In this document: piece by piece, positions 55,271-64,000 of the stretch
Numbering within the stretch: position 1 is the stretch's first letter
How the letters are laid out: each line of letters starts with the position of its first letter
Source of the DNA: Euborellia annulipes
Lineage: Eukaryota > Arthropoda > Insecta > Dermaptera > Anisolabididae
DNA length: 64,000 nucleotides
NCBI GenBank assembly: GCA_023213315.1
Contig: JAKCPI010000883.1
Coordinates: 81,706-145,705 of the forward strand
Direction: 5' to 3'
Translations under genes and position numbers: made by a program
The notes under the pieces: generated by a model
What the model saw: only the letters and a program-made list of their open reading frames with translations
What the model was told of the DNA's origin: nothing
Database searches by the model: none

Positions 55271-57285
55271 CCCCTGAGCAAACTTAAATAAAACCCCTAC
55301 AGAATTTTATTTGGTTCATATATCCTCGCTTTTATATAAATCAGAAAGACGAGGCGCATTTTTTTACTTTCTATATAGAGAAAGTATTGTTTTGATTTCA
55401 CCAAGACTCTGGGCAAAAATAATGCGAGGTGCCCTTTTTTGGATCTCCGATGTTTTTGGTTGAGATTTCACTTCTTTTTGTGAAATATTACATTTAAATA
55501 TTATTTAATCATTTTTCATTATTAAATATTAAGATTTCCTATGAGTATATCTTTTATTATACATTCCAAACCATAATAAATATAAATACATAGTTTGGTT
55601 TTCACTCGAAACGTTTAACATAGGATTTGACAATATTTTATAAAATTTTAGGATTACTAATTAGTAAAGCCCGAATTTTTATGCAGCAAAAACCTCTATT
55701 TATGCCATATATGCAGTAAAAATATTCAAATATGCAATATATATATATATATATATATATATGACAAAAATATCAAGTAAATGGCTTCCAATTAAAAGTA
55801 AATCATGATTTCTACTGATGTAAAACTAATCGTGTTTTATTTTTGGAAGGAAATAGTGTAAAAACCAAAATTGGTCTTACAATAAAAACTAAATTTAATG
55901 TAAAAGAAATGCGGTGTGACTGATCGTACCTGTTACCTTTGCTATATTTATATTTAATTTCAATGGCAACCATTTCTTCTATCTTTCCTGAGAAGTACAA
56001 GAGTAATGTGGTTTTCAAAAGATTTCAAAGGAAAAATGAGTCGAAAGTTTAAATCTTATACAAATGGCTCAATATCAATTCTTGAATTCATATAATGTTA
56101 GAATATTTGCTTGCATTATTCTTTTCTTCTAAGTAAATAAATGTCAGCAACAGCATTTGGATAAATATTTTGAAAATGAGTCGATCGTCCTGAAAAAAAA
56201 AAAAAAAAAAAAAAATTGAATTAGAATTGACTCTAATCAGTTAATTATGTGAATTTGACATTTGTTATATTTATTAATATTTACCTTTTATTGTATTATA
56301 TTGTAAGATTTTTACTCTTCTTTCGCACAAGTAGTCTATAATAATAAAAAATAAACACCAAAAACAAAGTTATTTTCATTTAATACAAACAAATAAAAAG
56401 TTTGTAGTAAAGGAAAATAATAAATACAAGAGAAAAAATATTTCCTGTAAACCTAGCGGGAGTCTGAATAAATCGTATCAGTGAGGGTGAACGTGATTTG
56501 GATTATGAGCAAAGGAGTGAGAGGGCCAACGTGTAAGAGATCCTACCTAATCTACAATCAGAAAAGACGAAGAATAGAAAAAGTGTGTGTGACCCCGTCT
56601 CCACCATCAGATCAGTGGAGCCCTCGGGTCCCTAGCCTCAAAGGAATTGCAATTTACACCCTCCAGGCTATCCCTGGAGAAATTGCAACCCTTCTCTGAC
56701 TCGTTTAAACTCATAGAGCCACCTCAAACCCACCCTCAAAGATACAAAAACATATCAGACTCCTAAATGCGTCAACATGAGACGTCTTTTCACAAACACA
56801 CAACAAAGACACTTGAGAACCTGGGCTTCGATCTCTCAATTAGATCTGACCGCATCTCCTTATGAATCGTTCATGGAAGAAATCAACGAGAAAATCTTTC
56901 TTCGAGGCATCCTAACAGCAAAAAGATCTAGCTAAAGATTAGAGAAGGTAGACCTGAAACTAACAACAACAACAACGAATCTCCAACAGAGGCCTAAAAT
57001 GAAAGAGATCCTCGTTGATTTCTCCACTAATTAATTCACAAGAAGAAACTGCAGGTTCAAAAATAAATAAAAACCCATCTCGTTCTCGTTGGTATGGTGC
57101 ATCCCACCTCCCTTTATATGATTTAATTGACTAATCTGATCTGCAATTAAGGTGTGAAAATGAATTACTCACTTAAAATTCAATCACCCATGTCAATGTC
57201 TATATATATTTATGGAATAATAGCTAAAATGAAATGCAAATGCCAAAAGAATAAATATATAAACTTTCTATATAGGATATATATA

Positions 57286-57924
57286 CAGGGTGATTATAAA
57301 AGGACTTTACAACTTTGAAAGCAAATACATATTTATTAAAATTACTTACAGAATTGAGAAAGGTGGCATTTTGTCACAAAACACTTCAAGTTTAACATAT
57401 GAGTGTCATTTTGGTTCGATGTGACTGCCGTTGGTAATGCGACATACATCCCACCGATAATCGATTTCTTGCCACACTCGTTTCAGCATATCAGTTGTAA
57501 CTTGTGCAACTGCAACGTTGATCCGATTTCGGAGGTCATTAAGATTGTCTGGTAGAGGCTGAACATAAACTTTATCTTTAATGAAACCCCACAGGAAGAA
57601 ATCCAAAGGTGTTAAATCCGGTGAGCGAGGTGGCCATGCAATTGGCCCTGCACGGCCAATCCACCGACGTTGAAAGGGATTACTTTTATCAACGCTGCAG
57701 TTGCACAAGTTACAACTGATATGCTGAAACGAGTGTGGCAAGAATTCGATTATCGGTGGGATGTATGTCGCATTACCAACGGCAGTCACATCGAACCAAA
57801 ATGACACTCATATGTTAAACTTGAAGTGTTTTGTGACAAAATGACACCTTTCTCAATTCTGTAAGTAATTTCAATAAATATGTATGTGCTATCAAAGTTG
57901 TAAAGTCCTTTTATAATCACCCTG
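57286..57924. mobile_element. Foldback made from the 3' end of a Tc1/mariner-type transposase gene
   Basis: Ends CAGGGTGATTATAAAAGGAC and its complement, TA on both flanks, arms of 236 bp (57286-57521 and 57689-57924). The minus strand encodes PIAWPPRSPDLTPLDFFLWG and later KDKVYVQPLPDNLNDLRNRI, the C-terminal DDE region of a Tc1/mariner-superfamily transposase, running into one arm. It lacks the N-terminus and the first catalytic region, so it is non-autonomous. It interrupts the left arm of the large palindrome. Confidence 0.88.
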
Positions 57925-57933
57925 TATATATAG

Positions 57934-57979
<46 letters not shown>

Positions 57980-60036
57980 CAAATGAATGTAAAAAGAGAA
58001 ACTATATATAAAATATATTTAATAAACTAAAAAAGCAAAAATTGAATATTTTTAAACCTTTACCCCCATTGAAATGAATCTAAATAAATAATATGGTGTT
58101 CGACAACGCTGGTTTTATTTCTCCCGACTCCAAATTTAGATAGATATTAGTCTCCTTTTTAGTATGGAATGAAATAATGACATTCCTATCTGAGTGTATC
58201 CAAATTTACAAATAAGTATTATTAATAATTACAGACAATTATATATGAATGGAATTAAATAAATTATTAATGTTGAATTAATTATAAAATTAGAGAGAAT
58301 GTGAATGTGTTAAAAGGAATCACATGGTCCATGACTTCAGTCAGAAAAAATAAATATAGATGCAATTGTAAGGGATTTATTTAACAAACAATTTAAAAAG
58401 CCTAATTAAAATTAATAGATATGCAAATTGAATGAAAATACCAGTATATATGAAAATAAGAAAATGTGAAATCCATGTGATTGGTTATAGAAATTTAACA
58501 TTTAACCTTGGCAACTATTAATTAGGACATGATAAATAAATGGGTTAATTTGAATAGAGAATAATTAATTTTATTTACCTTTAGAATGATTTGATGAAAT
58601 TATATTATATAAAATTATAAAAAATTAAACATTTATTATTTTGACAGTCTACAAGGCGCGAATTTAGCACAGGCGAAGATGAGAGAATGGAGATGGCCAA
58701 TTCAAGATGCTGGAACTAATTCTCTTCAGAAATATTCAAGTCTAATTAAATTTTAACGAATTTAAAAATTATTTGAACTTGAAAAACGAATTATAATTAT
58801 TTTTTTTAATTATTTCTAGTTTTATTTTAATTATTTTATGATGTGTCATACAAAATATTTTTTTATGATAATAATTAAAATAAAACTAGAAATAATTAAA
58901 AAAAAATAATTATAATTCGTTTTTCAAGTTCAAATAATTTTTAAATTCGTTAAAATTTAATTAGACTTGAATATTTCTGAAGAGAATTAGTTCCAGCATC
59001 TTGAATTGGCCATCTCCATTCTCTCATCTTCGCCTGTGCTAAATTCGCGCCTTGTAGACTGTCAAAATAATAAATGTTTAATTTTTTATAATTTTATATA
59101 ATATAATTTCATCAAATCATTCTAAAGGTAAATAAAATTAATTATTCTCTATTCAAATTAACCCATTTATTTATCATGTCCTAATTAATAGTTGCCAGGG
59201 TTAAATGTCAAATTTCTATAACCAATCACATGGATTTCACATTTTCTTATTTTCATATATACTGGTATTTTCATTCAATTTGCATATCTATTAATTTTAA
59301 TTAGGCTTTTTAAATTGTTTGTTAAATAAATCCCTTACAATTGCATCTATATTTATTTTTTCTGACTGAAGTCATGGACCATGTGATTCCTTTTAACACA
59401 TTCACATTCTCTCCAATTTTATAATTATTTCAACATTAATAATTGATTTAATTCCATTCATATATATATATATTTATGTGCAATTATTAATAATACTTAT
59501 CTGCAAATTTGAATACACTCTGACTGGAATGTTATTTTTCATTTCCTACTAAAAATGAGACTAATATCTATCTAAATTTATTTATTTAGATTCATTTCAA
59601 TAAGATAAAGGTTTAAAAATATTCAATTTTTGATTTTTTAGTTTATTAAATTCCATATATTTTAAATATAGTTTCTCTTTTGACATTCGTTTGCTAATAT
59701 AGGCCTATTCCATATATATATATATATATATAAATAGAAAGTTTATATATTTATTCTTTTGGAATTTGCATATTATTTTAGCCATTATTCCATAAATATA
59801 TATTATATATATTGACATGGGTGATTGAATTTTGAAGAGTAATAAGAATATATTTTTATTCAAGAGATAATTACGAAAATTCCTTTCCTACATGTCATTG
59901 GAATGAGACAATTTTTGGGTTTATTTGGGCTAAACTATATATTCAAAATATAACATAATTCGACAACTCTCCATCCTGGCCTGCTACGGTGTGTCAGATA
60001 AAGGAGAAAGAGTCTAATAAATCTTTTCTTTTGCAG

Positions 60037-60122
60037 ATGAGAGCAGTGTCTTGTCAGTGCTGTGCAATTTGGGAGCTGATGCTGAGCCAGGAGGCTTCGG
60101 GCGATCTTCAACTTCACGGAAG
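60037..60122 (+). other. Exon-like unit, copy A of a tandem duplication
   Basis: A polypyrimidine tract and TTTTGCAG precede the unit; GGAAG/GTGAATATTC follows. Copy B lies 378 bp downstream. The frame LSQEASGDLQLHG is open in both copies, but copy B has upstream stops. It lies in the extra DNA of the right palindrome arm. Function and transcription are unknown. Confidence 0.35.
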
Positions 60123-60414
60123 GTGAATATTCTATTTGTTTACTGTGGATTTTATTTCCATAATGAATGCATCAATTCCCTTACCTTATTATAATTAAAA
60201 TTAAAATTTCCTTATGAAACTAACATCCTTCATTTAATAAGAGGGCGTAGTCAGGTATAGTCCTTGTGGCTAAATACCGTAGAAAAACGGAGTCTAAATC
60301 AACTCAAAACAGCGAAGAAATCGCGAGGTTGGGCAGAAACCTCCAGGACTCTATCCTGACTACGGCCACATAAGAGAGAGAGAAAGAGTCTGATAAATCT
60401 TTTCTTTTTTCCAG

Positions 60415-60501
60415 ATAAGTGCAGTGTAGTGTAGTGTAGTGCAAGTGTCGAGCTGAGAGGCTGAGCCAGGAGGCTTCGAGTGATCTTCAACTCCGTGGCA
60501 G
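60415..60501 (+). other. Exon-like unit, copy B of a tandem duplication
   Basis: TTTTTTCCAG precedes and GGCAG/GTGAATATTC follows. It shares LSQEASSDLQLRG with copy A and contains a GTGTAGTGTAGT slippage run that puts stops in frame. A further splice-flanked 37 bp unit lies at 60642-60678 (TTTTTTTCAG ... ATC/GTAAGT) and would read RFRELRASRNRTI. Confidence 0.35.
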
Positions 60502-62850
60502 GTGAATATTCTATTTGTTTACTTTAGTAACACATACTTGTATGTACCGTTCTGTCCATATACACACACACATACACATTCATTAATGCCACATATATAT
60601 AAATTAAAATTTTCTAATTTAGTTTTATCTTTTTTTTTCAGATTTCGAGAACTTCGAGCTAGTAGAAACAGAACAATCGTAAGTTTTTTGTATGGTGCAA
60701 AGCTTATTAAAGGGGGATTAGATTAGCTAGATTTAGGATGTTTTTTTGTTTTTTTTACAGCTGTCCCTGAATTTTTTTTTCTAAAAATATCAATAATTCA
60801 TTTTTTTTTGTCTTTTAATTTAATTCATTAAATTTGCATTTTTAAAATTTGATATTCAAATTTCATAAATTTGCTTTCACTTAAAAAATTTCTATAAAAT
60901 TTTTATTCTCAATATTTATTGAATTTCTTTAAAAGAAAATCATATTAAAATTCCTCCCCTGACATGCCTCGACCGATGGATGCCTGGCTCCGAGGGACTT
61001 CATTCATTATCAACTTGGTACCCAGTATTTAAGGTAAACGAATTCAAAGTTAAATGTATTCACTTTTCGATTGATTTAATTTAGAAAATTCATTTTCACT
61101 ACCTTAATTGCAGATCAGATTAGTCAATTAAATCATATAAAGGGAGGTGGGATGCACCATACCAACGAGAACGAGATGGGTTTTTATTTATTTTTGAACC
61201 TGCAGTTTCTTCTTGTGAATTAATTAGTGGAGAAATCAACGAGGATCTCTTTCATTTTAGGCCTCTGTTGGAGATTCGTTGTTGTTGTTGTTAGTTTCAG
61301 GTCTACCTTCTCTAATCTTTAGCTAGATCTTTTTGCTGTTAGGATGCCTCGAAGAAAGATTTTCTCGTTGATTTCTTCCATGAACGATTCATAAGGAGAT
61401 GCGGTCAGATCTAATTGAGAGATCGAAGCCCAGGTTCTCAAGTGTCTTTGTTGTGTGTTTGTGAAAAGACGTCTCATGTTGACGCATTTAGGAGTCTGAT
61501 ATGTTTTTGTATCTTTGAGAGTGGGTTTGAGGTGGCTCTATGAGTTTAAACGAGTCAGAGAAGGGTTGCAATTTCTCCAGGGATAGCCTGGAGGGTGTAA
61601 ATTGCAATTCCTTTGAGGCTAGGGACCCGAGGGCTCCACTGAACTGATGGTGGAGACGGGGTCACACACACTTTTTCTATTCTTCGTCTTTTCTGATTGT
61701 AGATTAGGTAGGATCTCTTACACGTTGGCCCTCTCACTCCTTTGCTCATAATCCAAATCACGTTCACCCTCACTGATACGATTTATTCAGACTCCCGCTA
61801 GGTTTACAGGAAATATTTTTTCTCTTGTATTTATTATTTTCCTTTACTACAAACTTTTTATTTGTTTGTATTAAATGAAAATAACTTTGTTTTTGGTGTT
61901 TATTTTTTATTATTATTGACTACTTGTGCGAAAGAAGAGTAAAAATCTTACAATATAATACAATAAAAGGTAAATATTAATAAATATAACAAATTTCAAA
62001 TTCACATAATTAACTGATTAGAGTCAATTCTAATTCAATTTTTTTTTTTTTTTTCAGGACGATCGACTCATTTTCATAACATTTATCAAGAAACTAATAG
62101 AAAGTCGAGAGTTGTGCTTAGTTACATCAGACTTTATAATACTAGTAGATATATAAAAAGCCAGCGATGGGAGAAAATTTAATTTATTTATTCTAATCTT
62201 TTAATATGCTTTCTTTTTTTTTCTTTAAGAGCTTAATTTATGCTCTTATTCAGTAATGGAATGTTTTTCCTATAAATTAAATTAAAAATACAAATAATAA
62301 ACTCTGTGTTTTTTTTTCAATGTTTTTATAAATTAAAATTAACACTTAATTCGTATTTTTATAATTTCTTTTCATCTCATAAATTATTACATTTTAATAC
62401 TATTAATTTTTAATTTTTAATTAAAAAAAATTTAAACAATAAATTGTTTAATTTATTTTAATTTATTAAAAAAAAAAAGAAATTTTTCCTAGTCAACATT
62501 AAAGGAGCAATTTCTGAAAGGTAATTTTTTTAATATAACTTACATTTAAATAATTTCGATTGAATTTTTATTAATACATTTTTTTTTCTTAGATAGGTGA
62601 TATTCTAAAATATAGAAAATATGAATGCAATCTCCGAAAATTGACAATTTCGATCCTCGAGCCAAATACCGTCAGGAAAGAAATTATTTACCACTCAATT
62701 CACTCATACATTTTGCAATTTATTTCATAAGTAAAACGTCGAGAATTCCCAAATGATGTTGCTGACATTTATTTACTTAGAAGAAAAGAATAATGCAAGC
62801 AAATATTTTAACATTATATGAATTCAAGAATTGAAATTGAGCCATTTGTG

Positions 62851-64000
62851 TCTGTTACTCGAGGGTGAGATTATCTCCCACCTTTCAATCCCCATGAGCA
62901 GCTTTCTGCAAGATGAACATTAACACGAACGAGTTAACTTCAGTTCCGTAATCCACTTAGCTATTTATTTGCCTCTTCATTCAATAAACTTTTCTATATA
63001 TCATTTGGGCATCAGTCATCAATATTAAAATACTGCTAGATAAAAGAATGTCCCCGAATTTGTTTCTTTTTATTTGACGATACATTGAAAAATAAATATT
63101 TTTTATAAATGACCACAAGCTGCTAGAGCAAAGGCCATTTACTAAATGGATCGAAGGACTTAAAGAAGATGGGGATAATTTTTATTTTTTTTTTTTGGGG
63201 CCATGGAAGGAACCTCTACGCGGTGCTCCCTAATAATGTTGTCCTATCTAAAAGACACGGCTAATCCTTCCAAACAACAACAAAACAAGACTCTCTAAAC
63301 AAAATGTATTTCATTTCGATTGTCGGCCAACGGGACTTCTATTATAAATCAATCTAATTCTGACATGTTACTATTAAAGAAGAAGAAAGAGCTATTCTAT
63401 TTTATAATGGATATCGAAATCTCAATCCAAAGACGAATTCAGCTTCTAATTTTTAGAAGATTTATATATTTAACATCTGGTGTGATGGTCATGCATCTTC
63501 TATTTGCAAACATGTACGTCCCGGAAAATCAATTTTCTACCCGAATCATGCCCCCTTGGACCTGGGGTTCAAATTCTATATTGCATATTTGGAGAATGCC
63601 AGAGCAGGATTTCATCCAAGTAAACATTCTAACTTTCTTAAATATAGGAAGATTTATTTGTCTATGGCCAAATTAGTGGTTGGCTTATTAAAACAATATA
63701 TGGTATATTATTTAGATTTTATTTTTGGCTGACATTGTAGCTAGCAGTTTCGATGGCTCCCACCATCATCTTCAGGCCTAAAAATAATAATACAGACGAT
63801 GTACATACAAATTTATTTTTTCTTTCTCTAGGAACTGATTTTCAATATAGGTTACATGTATATATATATATATATATATATTATGTGAGCTTTCTTAATA
63901 AAGAATTTGTTATTATAATTGTTTGTTCCCTATATTAAAGTCATATATTTCTAATCATATTTTTTATTCTTATTATAATTACCAAATAAAATCCTGTATC
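62851..64000. other. Right edge: AT-rich DNA with one unrecognised frame
   Basis: A 118-codon frame at 63320-63676 is open but matches no family I know. A hammerhead-like hairpin lies at 63733-63774 on the minus strand, and a TA microsatellite near 63860. No conserved gene seen. Confidence 0.5.
63733..63774 (-). other. Hammerhead-like hairpin with both core boxes
   Basis: On the minus strand CCTGAAGAT is followed by the stem GATGG-TGGGAG-CCATC and then GAAAC TGCTAGC. Here the CUGANGA and GAAA boxes are both present. This is the best hammerhead candidate in the window. Confidence 0.55.

Larger units (their letters stand above)
56060..62850. repeat. 6.8 kb imperfect palindrome (long inverted repeat)
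   Basis: The left arm 56060-58835 is repeated inverted in the right arm 58870-62850 with a 34 bp spacer. Near the centre the arms are almost identical; outward they differ by point changes and three indels. The left arm carries a TA-flanked foldback (57286-57924). The right arm has extra DNA at about 59842-61080 and about 62089-62741. The frame MRVNVIWIMSKGVRGPTCKR occurs in both arms (56481-56699 on + and 61555-61773 on -) with one residue change. Its product is unrecognised. Confidence 0.92.

Noticed and set aside
56481..56699. 72-codon frame conserved in both palindrome arms
   Set aside because: Conservation is explained by the inverted duplication itself. No known domain, and no sign of selection can be judged from two near-identical copies.

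Overview
The window is AT-rich, intron-rich nuclear DNA of an invertebrate animal. An arthropod fits best: the synaptotagmin C2 domains are nearly canonical and the load of MITEs, foldback elements and LINE fragments is heavy. Sequence alone does not fix the lineage. Five conserved protein genes can be rebuilt exon by exon. Every splice junction I used has GT/AG ends, and the reading phase closes across each gene.

Layout. (1) 1-7015, + strand: the last four coding exons of synaptotagmin 1, cut by the window start. (2) 10050-17789, - strand: ETFRF1 (LYRM5), an 83-residue mitochondrial LYR protein. It has two small exons split by a 7.5 kb intron full of dead transposons. (3) 18307-22445, + strand: KIFBP (KBP), four exons, divergent from ETFRF1 with a 517 bp gap that probably holds a shared promoter region. 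(4) 23308-30362, - strand: COG8, nine exons, convergent with KIFBP. (5) 33792-46691, - strand: a PRDM10-type PR-domain zinc-finger protein, 23 coding exons and about 12 fingers. From 46.7 kb to the right edge I recognise no conserved gene. That stretch holds transposon remnants and a 6.8 kb imperfect palindrome (56060-62850).

The genes are ordinary housekeeping or neuronal genes and form no operon or pathway. ETFRF1 (electron-transfer flavoprotein regulation) and KIFBP (kinesin regulation, first linked to mitochondrial transport) share a promoter region. COG8 serves Golgi tethering, SYT1 is the synaptic calcium sensor, and PRDM10 is nuclear.

The unusual content is in the repeats. Three copies of one MITE at 12.2-17.0 kb have swapped target-site duplications: copy 1 left matches copy 3 right, and copy 1 right matches copy 2 left. 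A LINE is split across them in permuted order. This is what two circular DNAs recombining into a resident MITE would leave. Other notable items are a family of hairpins resembling the hammerhead-like hairpins of Penelope-like elements, two foldback elements made from mariner-type transposase fragments, a mirror-symmetric AC/GT tandem repeat inside COG8, and a SINE-like element that carries inverted arms around a tRNA-like core.
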